64,000 bases of DNA from Pedobacter ghigonis (GCF_903166585.1 NZ_CAESCM010000002.1:372001-436000); one strand, 5' to 3'. Positions 36,814-47,425 are shown, counted from the stretch's first letter. Notes: generated by a model from the sequence alone, not told the origin. A program made the numbers and translations.

Positions 36814-38628
36814 ATGCTTAGTCGCTCGCTATTAACCTTTCTTGGCATACTGTGCTGTTTGTTTGCTACAGCGCAACAAAACGATATTGAACCATTGATT
36901 AAGGCCTGGCGTACAGCAGATACCAGCCAAACCCACAGGGCAGAAGAAACCTATGCCGAACTCAAACATCGGCGGGAAGTAGTAGAAAGAATGACGGTAG
37001 GCAGGAATCAGGAATGGAAACGCTTATTGCTTGAACAGCAGAAAAGGGTTAGCGCATTGTATGCCTGGCTTGCCAACAATCCCAACGACAGATTAAAAGT
37101 AAGGATAACCATGTACGAGATTCTGGGCAAACTGGAACTCAGCGTGAAAAGAACGCCACAAGATTCGGTAGCGATTTACAACAGCGTTAAACTGGCTCAT
37201 AAATTAAAAGACGAGCAGCTAAAAGCCGAAGTATATACCCTTTGTGCCGAGGTTGGCCGGGGTAGCAACAGGTATGTACTCTATAATTTAAAAGCCCTTG
37301 AACTCGAACGAAAGATTGGTTTAACGCATTTTAAGTATGTACATAACCGTTTTTTTAATGTAAGCCTTGGTTTATATCAGAGCAATAATTACCGGCAAAG
37401 CATCAATTACGGCTTGCAGTGCCTGTCGTTTAAAAATACGGCAAAAAAAACATGGGATCCCAGGGTTTACCTCTTCCAGCTCGATGTTGTAGGCGCAGCT
37501 TACCTTAAACTCGGCCAGTATGATAGTTCACGATATTATTATCAGCAAATAATTGATACGCTGACTAAAAAGCCAGATCCCGTTTCACAGGTTCATGTTT
37601 TATGGCTGGGCATTGCCAAAGGTAATATCGGCCATTCCCTTATCTTACAGGGTAAGGAAACGGAGGGCATCCCGCTGGTAAACCAGCAGTTAACGAGCGC
37701 CAGGGAGATGAAATCTTACAACAACATGGCCATTGCACAAAATATCCTGGCCAGTCTCGATTTTAGAAATCAATACTATAGTGAGGCTGTTGCCAAATGG
37801 AAGCTGGCTTACCAATGGGCATTGCAGAGCGAATATTATGTGATAGAACAAAAGCTATTGTCGCTAAAAGGCCTTGCCGATAGCTATCGTAAACTTAACC
37901 AGGCAGATAGTGCCTATAAGTACAGCGATCTGTACAACAAATTAAACATGGAGCGCCTGTCAGATCTCAGCTCGATGCAACTATCGGCCATTAAAGCTAA
38001 AATGGAGTTTGATGATCTGCAAAATAACCTCGAAGTAATTAATGCCCGGCTAACCAAAGAAAAGCTAACGCGTAATTTTGTACTTGGGGGTGTTTTTTTA
38101 TTGATGGTTATTACTTTGCTACTTTATAACAGGCAAAGGCTTAAAGATAAACACGGAGCAGAAATGCTGCGTCAGCAAAGAACGGCTGCCGAGAAAGAGG
38201 TGAGTGAAGCGCGCGATAAGATTAAGGTTTTTACACAACACATCCGCGAAAAGGAAAAACTCATCAAAAACCTTGAACAAACCATCAGGCACAATAATGG
38301 AACCGATGCAGCCGAAAAGGAAATCATTAACGAAAGTTTGCTGCATTATGTGTTGCTTACCGATGAGGAATGGAGCAGGTTTAAAGAAGCTTTTAATAAG
38401 GCTTATCCCATATTCTTTCATCGGTTAAAAGAGTTAATCCCCCGCATTAATCCGGCAGAAGAGCGTTTGGCCAGTTTAATCGGCCTGCAATTAAACAACA
38501 GGCAAATTGCGAATATGCTGGGCATTAGCGCCGATAGTGTGGCACGAAGCAAGCGACGCTTAAAAAAACGTATCGATCTGCCCGATAATGTACTTCTGGA
38601 AGACTATATCTTAACCTTAAACGACTAA
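36814..38628 (+). CDS. TPR sensor with transmembrane segment and C-terminal HTH
   Basis: A 604-residue protein: signal sequence (MLSRSLLTFLGILCCLFATA), about 380 residues of TPR-like helices (for example YYQQIIDTLTKKPDPVSQVH), one transmembrane span near residues 420-440 (FVLGGVFLLMVITLLLYN), a coiled coil (about 445-505) and a C-terminal helix-turn-helix (IGLQLNNRQIANMLGISADS, then VARSKRRLKKR). This periplasmic-TPR / cytosolic-HTH design is common in Bacteroidota membrane-bound regulators. It lies just upstream of the giant adhesin genes and could control them (inference). Confidence 0.85.
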   Translation: MLSRSLLTFLGILCCLFATAQQNDIEPLIKAWRTADTSQTHRAEETYAELKHRREVVERMTVGRNQEWKRLLLEQQKRVSALYAWLANNPNDRLKVRITMYEILGKLELSVKRTPQDSVAIYNSVKLAHKLKDEQLKAEVYTLCAEVGRGSNRYVLYNLKALELERKIGLTHFKYVHNRFFNVSLGLYQSNNYRQSINYGLQCLSFKNTAKKTWDPRVYLFQLDVVGAAYLKLGQYDSSRYYYQQIIDTLTKKPDPVSQVHVLWLGIAKGNIGHSLILQGKETEGIPLVNQQLTSAREMKSYNNMAIAQNILASLDFRNQYYSEAVAKWKLAYQWALQSEYYVIEQKLLSLKGLADSYRKLNQADSAYKYSDLYNKLNMERLSDLSSMQLSAIKAKMEFDDLQNNLEVINARLTKEKLTRNFVLGGVFLLMVITLLLYNRQRLKDKHGAEMLRQQRTAAEKEVSEARDKIKVFTQHIREKEKLIKNLEQTIRHNNGTDAAEKEIINESLLHYVLLTDEEWSRFKEAFNKAYPIFFHRLKELIPRINPAEERLASLIGLQLNNRQIANMLGISADSVARSKRRLKKRIDLPDNVLLEDYILTLND

Positions 38629-38642
38629 TCCTTTCATCAAAG

Positions 38643-38746
38643 CGCATCGGTTTCTTCTAACCCGATGCCTGCCACCTCAGGCCCAACGATATTTCAGCAT
38701 GTAGCGCATTTTTCAGGAATGCCCCTAAATGCTCTGTTAGGGGCAT
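38643..38746 (+). other. two hairpins downstream of the TPR/HTH gene
   Basis: GCATCGG (38643-38649) pairs with CCGATGC (38661-38667), and ATGCCCCTAA (38719-38728) pairs with TTAGGGGCAT (38737-38746). Neither has a T run, so they may be RNA stability elements or weak terminators between the sensor gene and the adhesin locus. Confidence 0.4.
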
Positions 38747-38818
38747 AATGTATCAGTTGTCCGCTTTTTGTCCGCCCTGTAAAACATATTCCTATAAGGT
38801 TTATGATAAAATTTGCGC

Positions 38819-38929
38819 ATGCCTAAATCCAAAAGAAAGTTAAGTATTCCGCTTGTGATCATTTTGGTGGCACTATGCCTTATGATTCTGATTTGGCTAT
38901 ATTTTTCTTACCGCATATTAAAAATCTAA
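38819..38929 (+). CDS. 36-residue single-span membrane peptide before the giant adhesin
   Basis: The ATG at 38819 opens a 36-codon frame: basic MPKSKRKL, hydrophobic span (IPLVIILVALCLMILIWLYF), then SYRILKI. It ends two bases before the adhesin ATG at 38932, suggesting coupling. The geometry (basic N-terminus, one span) is like the 35-residue peptide at 34827. Support is position and membrane pattern only. Confidence 0.5.
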   Translation: MPKSKRKLSIPLVIILVALCLMILIWLYFSYRILKI

Positions 38930-38931
38930 AT

Positions 38932-41900
38932 ATGAAAAAAACGCTACTATTTTTTCTGTTGTTTATTGCTGTTCATCCATTAATGGCTCAAGATGTTTGG
39001 TTGCAAAATCATTTCTCGCCAAATTCAGGGTCGGCGTTAAGTAATTTCGAAACGGTAACGGTATTGATTAACAATAACTCGGGTGTAATTATGCCCTCAA
39101 ATACGATAACCGTTAATTATTCGATTAACGGCGGTGCAACAGTATCGCAACTGCTAAGTACAAATTTAACAGCTGGTGCCAGCTGGAATTTTTCTTTCAA
39201 TACAAAAGCAAATCTGTCTGCTCCCGGAATCTACGTTATAAAGGTATGGGTTGCGCGGGCTGGAGATACAAACTCATTGAACGATACTTTACAATGGACC
39301 GTACAAAATGGTTGCCCGTTAACCATGAATCAACCTGCAAACCAGCAGGCCTGTAACGGAACAAGTACAACTCCGTTTAATTTTACCAGTGGCATTTCCA
39401 ATGTGGTTTATAGTTGGACGAATTCAAATCCGGCCATAGGTTTGGCAGCAAGTGGCAAAGGCAACTTGCCATCGTTTAATGCCGTAAATAGCGGAACAGG
39501 TCCGGCTGCCGCAACCATAACCGTTACACCAAAACTCGAAACGAGCCAAACCTACAGTTACACCGGAAACATGCAAACATTTGTAGTGCCGCCAGGTGTA
39601 ACCAGCATTACGGTTGATGTAAAGGGTGCACAGGGAGCAAGCGCGATTTACAACCAGCCGGTTACAAAGCCCGATGATTTAGGCGGGAAAGGAGGTAGGG
39701 TGAAAGCCGGATATCCGGTTACACCGGGGCAAACACTTAATATTTTTGTGGGCGGTATTGGCTACAATGGTGGTGGTACCGGAGCAGGATCGATAGCACA
39801 ACCCGCCGGTGGGGGTGCTTCCGATATCAGGATAGGCGGAACAGCATTAGCCAACAGGATAATTGTAGCTGGTGGTGGCGGCGGTGGTGGAAACAATTGT
39901 AGCACCAATGCCGAGCCTGGAGGAGCGGGAGGAGGTTTAACTGGTGAAACGGGTTATCAATGTGGCAACCAGTCGGGTACAGCGGTTGGGCAAGGTGGAA
40001 CACCATCGGGCGGTGGAGCAGCAGGTACCACACCTGCAACAGCAGGACAGCTGGGCGTGGGTGGCAATGCCGGTGGCCAGGGCACAGCCTCCGGTGGTGG
40101 TGGCGGCGGTTATTATGGCGGCGGTGGTGCCGCTTATGGTGGTGGCGGCGGAGGCAGTAGTTATACCGATCCTTTGGCCACTGATGTAGAACATACACAG
40201 GGTTTTCAAACAGGCTTAGGCGAAATTATCATTACTTATGAGCTGCCATGTGCCAATCCGGATACCAAAACTTTTACTTATACCATCAGCCCTACAGCAA
40301 CTGTTGTGCAACCGGCCGATCAAAGCGTATTTGGTGGAAGCAATACCACAGCAATCAACTTTAACAGTCCTACAACTGGCGGATATCTCACGTTCGACTG
40401 GATCAATGATACCCCTGCCATAGGCCTTACGTCAAATGGCACCAGCAATATTCCTGCTTTTGTTACAACGAATACAACCAATGCACCGCTTACTGCTACT
40501 GTTACAGTTACACCAAAATTAATCAGCGGCATTTTAGATATTAATCAAACCGTAACAGGCAATTGCGTAGCGAATATCTCGCAAGTTAATATTGCACAAT
40601 CTTTCAAAGCAGGGGGCAATTCTATGGCAGGAGCGGGTGTTTTACTAAATTCATTGGGAGGCAATGGAACCGTTACTGTTTCTCTGTGGGATAAACTGCC
40701 CAACGCAGGGGGCGTGCAGCTGGCCACAGGTACCGTAGCATCTTCTCCAAATTCGTGGGCAGATGTTTATTGGTCGCCGGTTGCAGTTACTCCGGGTACT
40801 ACCTATTATTTAGTGCTTTCGGGCACAAACACAGCCAACTGTTTTGCCGGCAACATTAGTAATCCATACCCCGACGGACAGGTATATGCCAATAGCGGCT
40901 ATCAATCGTTTCCAACTTTTGATTTTGCCTTTCGAACTTATGTTCCCGGTTCGGTAAGCTGTACGGGTACACCGCAAACTTTTAAGATTACCGTAAAAGC
41001 GCTAAAACCCGATGCGAATGGTATCATGTATGTGAAAAAAGGAAGCAGTGGCAATGGCGATAGTTGGGCAAGCCCAATTTCAGAACTGGCTGATGCATTA
41101 GTGGGGGCCAAAAGCCTGAATGCTGCTACACCAGGCAAGGTAAAACAGATTTGGGTAGCTGGAGGTATGTATAAGCCGATGTATAACCCGGCAGATAATG
41201 CTTTTGGTATTCCGGCGGGACGGAACAACACCTTTTTACTGGTTAAAGATGTGCAGGTATACGGTGGCTTTGCCGGTAGCGAAAACGCGCTGCCGCAACG
41301 CGATTTAAGCATCGCTGCCAATGAAACCATATTGAGTGGCGATTACAATGGCGACGATGTTCTTTCCGGCTATGGCACAACACTAAATTTAACCGGAAAT
41401 ACAGAAAATGCCTATCAGGTGGTGATGGCAGCAGGCGATGCCGGAACTGCCTTGCTTGATGGCTTTACCATCAGCGGAGGTAATGCCAATGGCGGCAACC
41501 TGCCGCAAATTAATGCACAACAATTTTTGGTAAGCTCGTGGGGAGGCGGCATGTACGTATCTAACAGTCCAACCTTGGCGGTAAACAAACTTCGTTTTGT
41601 AGGCAACAAGGCCAGTACGGGAGGTGCTATGGCCATTAACGGTGCTGCTGCTGCACCTCAAATGCAAGCGCTTGTTTTTGCCCAAAACTATGCCGAACAA
41701 TCGGGAGGGGCATTATACGGCGCTCAAAACATGAACTTAACCAATTGCTCCTTTATCGGAAACAAATCAGCCGACCTGGCGGGAGCCCTGCTAAAAGCAG
41801 GAGGTATTTTATTGGCCGATCGGTGCTTTTTTGCCGGAAATGCCAGTGCAAACAGCGGTGGGGCTATTTATGATCAAAGCGCGCAGGGTAATACCTATAT

Positions 41901-44900
41901 CAGTACGGTATTTGCTGCCAATCAATCGGGTAACAAAGGAGGTGCTTTATTTGTAGGTAATATTTTTAACACCCGCACCAATAGCTTTATCAACTGTACT
42001 TTCTCAGGAAATACGGCAACTCAGGGGAGCGCAACTGTAGAGTGGACCAGTGCCACCACCACCTTCCAGCAACAGCTGGCCTTTGTGAACTCGATTGTAA
42101 ACGATGGCGAAAACGCTGTTGGTGCCGGAGGAGAAGTTAAGGCTTATCTCAAAAATACCCTGCTTAAACAAAGTACAGCAGTTTCAGCCAATGTTATTTT
42201 ACAAGGTAATTCGGCCAGCCTGCTCAACATCGATCCCTTGTTTACCGACGCTGATGGTGCCGATAATTTATTGGGCACATCCGACGACAACCTCACCTTA
42301 AAATCGACCAGTTTAGCCGTTGGAGCAGGCGATAATAGCTTGTACACCGGCAATATCAATACCGACAAAGACCTGTTGGGTAATACGCGCTTAACTGGAA
42401 CTCAAATAGATCTGGGTGCCTACGAAGCCTTGGTGCAGGCACAAACCATTACGGCAGCTAACCACACCAAAACTTATGGCGATGCAGCTTTTGAACCCGG
42501 TGCAACAGCTAGTTCGGGATTAAGCGTAAGCTATGCATCAGCAGATAACAACATAGCCGAAGCTTTTCAGGATGCTGCTGATGGGAATAAATGGAAACTG
42601 AATATCAAAAAAGCCGGTACGGTAAACATTACGGCCAGTCAGCCCGGTAATGGTGCTTTTAGTCCCGCTGCAGATGCGGTATTCAGCCTGGTAATCAGTC
42701 AGCGACCGGTAACAGTAAGTATTAAATCTACTGCGATACTTAGCAAGGTGTACGATGCCGGTACTGCAGGAACGGTTCTTCCAACCGATCTTACCCTGGC
42801 CAGTGGCGATGTGATTAATAACGACGATGTGCAGCTGAGCCTGAACTCCAGTGCAGCGCAGTACGATACGCCGAATGCCGGAACCGGAAAGACAATTACC
42901 TTGCCCATAAACCATGTTTTATTAACCGGTTTACAGGCAGGAAATTATAAAGTAGCCAATATTAGCGATCTCTCGAACTCCACCGCTTCAGTAACGCCAA
43001 AACCATTAACCATTACTGCCAATAATTTCAGTAAAGTGTTTGATGGCTTTGGCTATAGTGGTGGTAACGGGGTAAGTTATGGTGCTTTTGCCCTTGGCGA
43101 AGACCCGGCTGTACTTTCAGGAACACTTAGCTACAGCGGTACATCGCAGGGCGCTATAAGTACGGGCAATTATACCATTGTGCCTGGTGGACTAAGCTCG
43201 GCCAATTATGCCATCAGTTATACGAATGGTCAGCTGGTTATTTCACTCAACAACGTAAATATTTTAACCTTTAACAGTCAGACAGCAGGTAGCCTGGTTA
43301 ATAAAACCTATGGCGATGCCGATCTCAATGCATCGGCCAATGCCAGTTCTGGTTTGCCGGCAAGTTACCAAAGCAGCAATTCATCGGTAGCAACAGTAAA
43401 TGCTTCGGGGCAGGTAAGCCTGTTGGGTACAGGTACAACCACTATTACGGTAAGCCAGTCTGGCGATACAAATTATGGGCCGGCTACACCGGTGACTTTT
43501 CAGGTACAGGTAGCCAGAAAAACACTAACGGTTACAGCAAACGATTTTAGTAAAACCTATAATGGAGTGGCTTATACCGGAGGTAATGGCGTAAGTTATA
43601 ACGGCTTTGTAAATGGCGAAACAGCAGCTGCACTTAGCGGAACCATCCGCTACAATGGCAGCTCGCAGGGTGCCCTTAATACCGGAAACTACACCATTAT
43701 ACCCGGCGGATTAACCTCGGCCAATTATGATTTCGATTACCGGAACGGCACACTCAGTATTGTGCCATCTGGTGCCAATGTAATTACTTTTAACAATCAG
43801 GTAACAGGTGCTACTTTGCTGCTAACCTATGGCAATCCGCTTGTCGATGCAGCTGCTGTAGCTTCATCAGGTTTGGCCGTAAGTTACACAAGCAGCAATC
43901 CGGCAGTAGCGCAGGTAAATGCTTCAGGGCAGGTACAAGTTCTGGCAGCAGGAATTGCAACCATTACAGCCAGTCAGCCCGGCGATGGTAACCATGCCGC
44001 CGCTACGCCGGTAAGTTTTACCATCAGTGTACAACAGAAACCGTTGACCATTACTGCTAATAATTTCAATAAAACGTATAACGCGATGGCTTACACCGGA
44101 GGTAACGGAGTAAGCTATAACGGATTTGTAAATGGCGAAAACGAACAGGCTTTGCAGGGTGCCCTAAGTTATATGGGTACGGCCATTGGTGCTAAAGAGG
44201 TAGGGAGCTATTTTATTAGCCCAACTGGATATACCTCCGGCAACTATGCCATTACTTATCAGGATGGAAGCCTAACTATAACCAAAGCAAGCTTAACCAT
44301 TACGGCTCAGGCTAAAAGTAAAGTTTACGGCGACGCTGATCCGGCATTAACTTATACGGCTACTGGTCTGGTTGGTAGCGATGCCATTACAGGTGCTTTA
44401 AGTCGCGCAGTGGGCGAAAATGCAGGTATTTATGCCATTGGTCAGGGTACACTTTCCGCCGGTGCCAATTACAGCATCAGCTATGTGCCGGCCAGTTTCA
44501 ATATTAGCAGCAAAACACTTAGCATTACCGCTCAGCCTAAAAGTAAAGTTTACGGCGATGCTGATCCGGCATTAACTTATACGGCTACTGGTCTGGTTGG
44601 TAGCGATGCCATTACAGGGGCTATAAGTCGTACGGTTGGCGAAAATGCAGGTACTTATGCCATTGGTCAGGGTACACTTTCCGCTGGTGCCAATTACAGC
44701 ATCAGCTATGTGCCTGCCAGTTTCAATATCAGTGGTAAAACGCTCAGCATTACTGCTCGGCCTAAAAGTAAAGTTTACGGCGACGCTGATCCTGCATTAA
44801 CTTATGCGGCTACTGGTCTGGTTGGTAGCGATGCCATTACAGGCGCTTTAAGTCGTGCGGTGGGCGAAAATGCAGGTACTTATGCCATTGGATTAGGAAC

Positions 44901-46170
44901 GCTTAACGCCGGTGCCAATTACAGCATCAGCTATGTTCCGGCTAGTTTCAATATTAGTGGTAAAACGCTCAGCATTACTGCTCAGGCTAAAAGTAAGGTT
45001 TACGGCGATGCTGATCCGGCATTAACCTATACAGCTTCCGGTTTGGTAGGAACCGATGCCATTACAGGTGCCTTAAGTCGTGCTGTAGGCGAAAATGCAG
45101 GTACTTATGTCATTGGATTAGGAACGCTTAACGCCAGTGCCAATTACAGCATCAGCTATGTGCCGGCTAGTTTCAATATTAGCAGCAAAACACTTAGTAT
45201 TACCGCCCAGGCTAAAAGTAAAGTTTACGGCGATGCTGATCCTACATTAACTTATGCAGCTAATGGTCTGGTTGGTAGCGATGCCATTACGGGTGCTTTG
45301 AGTCGCGCTGTGGGCGAAAATGCAGGTACCTACACCATTGGATTGGGTACACTTAACGCAGGTGCTAACTACAGCATCAGCTACTTGTCGGCAAACTTAA
45401 GCATTACCAAAGCCCCACTTTTAGTAAGCGCGAATCATGTGGCCATGTGCGAAGGGAATAACCTGCCTGTTTTTGGGGTAGCTTATTCGGGTTTTAAAAA
45501 TGGTGATACCGAAAATAGCCTCAGCACCAAACCAACAGTAGCTACGGTGGCCAATAGCAGTTCGGCTGCAGGTAATTACCTGCTTAATCCGGCAGGGGCA
45601 GTTAGCAGTAATTATACCATCAGTTATGCAACGGGTAATTTAACCATTAATGCATTGCCCGTTGTTAGTATTACCAGCAATAAAGGACTCAGCATAAGTA
45701 AAGGAGAAACGCTAAATCTTTTGGCAACTGGTGGCGGAAATTACAGTTGGAGTATGGCAAACGGGATTACAGGTGGCCAAAACAGTGCTATGTTAACCAT
45801 CAGGCCGGGCCAAACCACTACCTATAACGTAACGGTTACCAATGCCAGTGGCTGTACCCGTTCGGCTAATCTTACCATCGAAGTCCGCGATGATTTTGAA
45901 GCCGTAAAAGCCAATAACATCCTCACACCGAATGGCGATGGGGTGAATGACCTTTGGGTTGTTGAAAACATAGATGCCTATCCGAACAACACCGTGCAGA
46001 TCTTCGATCGTGCCGGAAGGGTGCTGTTTTCTAAAAAAGGATACACTAACACCTGGGATGGCACCGTTAACGGGCAGGTATTAACCGAAGGTACTTATTA
46101 TTACATTATAGATTTTGGGACAGATAAGCTTAAGAAAAAAGGTTTTATTACGCTGGTTCTACAGCAATAA
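38932..46170 (+). CDS. giant MBG-repeat adhesin with T9SS type B sorting domain
   Basis: About 2412 residues; the ATG at 38932 opens the signal peptide (MKKTLLFFLLFIAVHPLMAQ), so I reject the upstream frame start at 38875. Domains in order: CARDB/Ig-like (about 22-125), Ig-like with a Gly-rich lectin-like domain (about 190-440, many GGGGGG tracts), Ig-like and lectin-like segments (about 440-690), right-handed parallel beta-helix (about 695-1170, ILSGDYNGDDVLSG and AINGAAAAPQ coils), then Ig-like and MBG (YGDADP) modules to about 2240 including five near-identical 75-residue repeats, an Ig-like module, and the CHU_C type-B sorting domain (ILTPNGDGVNDLWVVENIDA, GTYYYIIDFG). Exported by T9SS and surface-attached; probably adhesive. 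Confidence 0.92.
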   Translation: MKKTLLFFLLFIAVHPLMAQDVWLQNHFSPNSGSALSNFETVTVLINNNSGVIMPSNTITVNYSINGGATVSQLLSTNLTAGASWNFSFNTKANLSAPGIYVIKVWVARAGDTNSLNDTLQWTVQNGCPLTMNQPANQQACNGTSTTPFNFTSGISNVVYSWTNSNPAIGLAASGKGNLPSFNAVNSGTGPAAATITVTPKLETSQTYSYTGNMQTFVVPPGVTSITVDVKGAQGASAIYNQPVTKPDDLGGKGGRVKAGYPVTPGQTLNIFVGGIGYNGGGTGAGSIAQPAGGGASDIRIGGTALANRIIVAGGGGGGGNNCSTNAEPGGAGGGLTGETGYQCGNQSGTAVGQGGTPSGGGAAGTTPATAGQLGVGGNAGGQGTASGGGGGGYYGGGGAAYGGGGGGSSYTDPLATDVEHTQGFQTGLGEIIITYELPCANPDTKTFTYTISPTATVVQPADQSVFGGSNTTAINFNSPTTGGYLTFDWINDTPAIGLTSNGTSNIPAFVTTNTTNAPLTATVTVTPKLISGILDINQTVTGNCVANISQVNIAQSFKAGGNSMAGAGVLLNSLGGNGTVTVSLWDKLPNAGGVQLATGTVASSPNSWADVYWSPVAVTPGTTYYLVLSGTNTANCFAGNISNPYPDGQVYANSGYQSFPTFDFAFRTYVPGSVSCTGTPQTFKITVKALKPDANGIMYVKKGSSGNGDSWASPISELADALVGAKSLNAATPGKVKQIWVAGGMYKPMYNPADNAFGIPAGRNNTFLLVKDVQVYGGFAGSENALPQRDLSIAANETILSGDYNGDDVLSGYGTTLNLTGNTENAYQVVMAAGDAGTALLDGFTISGGNANGGNLPQINAQQFLVSSWGGGMYVSNSPTLAVNKLRFVGNKASTGGAMAINGAAAAPQMQALVFAQNYAEQSGGALYGAQNMNLTNCSFIGNKSADLAGALLKAGGILLADRCFFAGNASANSGGAIYDQSAQGNTYISTVFAANQSGNKGGALFVGNIFNTRTNSFINCTFSGNTATQGSATVEWTSATTTFQQQLAFVNSIVNDGENAVGAGGEVKAYLKNTLLKQSTAVSANVILQGNSASLLNIDPLFTDADGADNLLGTSDDNLTLKSTSLAVGAGDNSLYTGNINTDKDLLGNTRLTGTQIDLGAYEALVQAQTITAANHTKTYGDAAFEPGATASSGLSVSYASADNNIAEAFQDAADGNKWKLNIKKAGTVNITASQPGNGAFSPAADAVFSLVISQRPVTVSIKSTAILSKVYDAGTAGTVLPTDLTLASGDVINNDDVQLSLNSSAAQYDTPNAGTGKTITLPINHVLLTGLQAGNYKVANISDLSNSTASVTPKPLTITANNFSKVFDGFGYSGGNGVSYGAFALGEDPAVLSGTLSYSGTSQGAISTGNYTIVPGGLSSANYAISYTNGQLVISLNNVNILTFNSQTAGSLVNKTYGDADLNASANASSGLPASYQSSNSSVATVNASGQVSLLGTGTTTITVSQSGDTNYGPATPVTFQVQVARKTLTVTANDFSKTYNGVAYTGGNGVSYNGFVNGETAAALSGTIRYNGSSQGALNTGNYTIIPGGLTSANYDFDYRNGTLSIVPSGANVITFNNQVTGATLLLTYGNPLVDAAAVASSGLAVSYTSSNPAVAQVNASGQVQVLAAGIATITASQPGDGNHAAATPVSFTISVQQKPLTITANNFNKTYNAMAYTGGNGVSYNGFVNGENEQALQGALSYMGTAIGAKEVGSYFISPTGYTSGNYAITYQDGSLTITKASLTITAQAKSKVYGDADPALTYTATGLVGSDAITGALSRAVGENAGIYAIGQGTLSAGANYSISYVPASFNISSKTLSITAQPKSKVYGDADPALTYTATGLVGSDAITGAISRTVGENAGTYAIGQGTLSAGANYSISYVPASFNISGKTLSITARPKSKVYGDADPALTYAATGLVGSDAITGALSRAVGENAGTYAIGLGTLNAGANYSISYVPASFNISGKTLSITAQAKSKVYGDADPALTYTASGLVGTDAITGALSRAVGENAGTYVIGLGTLNASANYSISYVPASFNISSKTLSITAQAKSKVYGDADPTLTYAANGLVGSDAITGALSRAVGENAGTYTIGLGTLNAGANYSISYLSANLSITKAPLLVSANHVAMCEGNNLPVFGVAYSGFKNGDTENSLSTKPTVATVANSSSAAGNYLLNPAGAVSSNYTISYATGNLTINALPVVSITSNKGLSISKGETLNLLATGGGNYSWSMANGITGGQNSAMLTIRPGQTTTYNVTVTNASGCTRSANLTIEVRDDFEAVKANNILTPNGDGVNDLWVVENIDAYPNNTVQIFDRAGRVLFSKKGYTNTWDGTVNGQVLTEGTYYYIIDFGTDKLKKKGFITLVLQQ
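44314..45438 (+). repeat. five tandem 225-bp repeats in the adhesin gene
   Basis: Units begin at 44314, 44539, 44764, 44989 and 45214, an exact 225-bp (75-codon) period, each encoding KSKVYGDADPALTYTATGLV and NYSISYVPASFNIS. The first four are nearly identical in DNA including silent sites; the fifth is more diverged at its end. Confidence 0.93.
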
Positions 46171-46203
46171 GGATTTCCGGTTCACAGTTAATATAGCTTC
46201 ACG

Positions 46204-47070
46204 ATGAAAATAAAATGTTCGATATTATTCACCGCTATGCTGATTGGTTTTTCGGTTGGCTTAAAAGCACAATTGAATCCGCTTCAGGCACAATACTATA
46301 CCAATCGCTATTTGGGTAATGCGGCAATGGCCGGAATAGAAAAAGGCCTGGCCTTAAATCTGAGCCACCGCTCGCAATTTAGTGGTATGCCCGGGGCTCC
46401 GGTATCGCAGAACCTCACGGCCGATTATGGCTACAACAGGGTAGGTATGGGGCTAAATGTAACCCTCGATAAGGCGGGTTTGCAAAATTTTGTGCGGGTA
46501 CTGGCTAGTTACGCCTACCATTTGCCTTTAAACGAAAGCTCGATCCTGCATTTTGGCCTTTCGGCCGGAATTATGAACCAGCGTTTGGCCACCGACGAAA
46601 TTAGTGGCAATCCAAATGATTACCTGGTGGGGCAATACAACCAGCGTCAAACACATTTTGACGGTGATTTCGGATTGGCCTTAACTACCGGAAAGATCAG
46701 TATTGAAGGCGCTTTACCAAATTTAAGAAACCTGTTCTGGAACGATAATGGCAGACTGGCCGATCTGCCTACCTTTTATTCGGCAGTGAGTTATAAAATC
46801 CCCGTTAACGATGCCGAGCTCGAACCTAAAGTGGCATACAGGGGGATTAAAGGCTTAGCAAATATTTGGGATGCCGGTGCCCAGCTGAGTTTAGTAAAAA
46901 AGCAAATTATGCTTAACGGCATTTATCACAGCACAGGCAGTACGAGTTTTGGAGTAGCCCTCGATTATCAGAAAAAGTACCTGATCTGTTTTTCGCACAC
47001 CTTGCCAACCAGTGCTTTAGCCAATTATGCCAATGGCGATTTCGAAATTAACTTAAGGCTTAGGCTTTAA
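46204..47070 (+). CDS. PorP/SprF family T9SS outer membrane protein, second copy
   Basis: A 288-residue outer membrane barrel protein. Signal peptide cleavage near GLKAQ, then LNPLQAQYYTNRYLGNAAMA, the variant N-terminus of the family, and ending FEINLRLRL. It follows the giant adhesin by 33 bases and is probably the dedicated partner for its type-B sorting domain. It is clearly diverged from the copy at 15528. Confidence 0.92.
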   Translation: MKIKCSILFTAMLIGFSVGLKAQLNPLQAQYYTNRYLGNAAMAGIEKGLALNLSHRSQFSGMPGAPVSQNLTADYGYNRVGMGLNVTLDKAGLQNFVRVLASYAYHLPLNESSILHFGLSAGIMNQRLATDEISGNPNDYLVGQYNQRQTHFDGDFGLALTTGKISIEGALPNLRNLFWNDNGRLADLPTFYSAVSYKIPVNDAELEPKVAYRGIKGLANIWDAGAQLSLVKKQIMLNGIYHSTGSTSFGVALDYQKKYLICFSHTLPTSALANYANGDFEINLRLRL

Positions 47071-47178
47071 GTCTGCAGGCACTGAAGCGATTTTTTTAAA
47101 TCCGGTAAGGGTTAAGCTTTTATACGAAGGCGTTAATTCATTTTTTTTAAATATATAGTTGTCATCCCGGAAGCACAT

Positions 47179-47203
47179 AAGCCCTCAAAACTGGGGGCTT
47201 TTT
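47179..47203 (+). terminator. intrinsic terminator after the adhesin/PorP operon
   Basis: AAGCCCTC (47179-47186) pairs with GGGGGCTT (47193-47200) with one G-T pair, loop AAAACT, then TTTTT. Confidence 0.75.
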
Positions 47204-47425
47204 GCTGTATAATCCGCTCGTAATTTTACTGTATTTTCAAGCCTGGTACATTTAAGATATTACGGAATTGTAACAGATCTGCTTCGGGTCATTGCGAAGC
47301 AATTCCGAAGATTATCCAAAGAAGTTCCGAAGGAACTCCGAAGAAATAGCTAAAAAATAGCCTTTTTATGCTGCACTAATTTTAAGCAGCTGTTTAAAAA
47401 TGAATAAAAAATTCACCGGTCTACC

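Noticed and set aside
39827..40209. Overlapping His/Arg-rich frames on both strands at the glycine tract of the adhesin
   Set aside because: Low-complexity GGT/GGC codons keep other frames open. The + strand adhesin frame has signal peptide and domains across the whole region.
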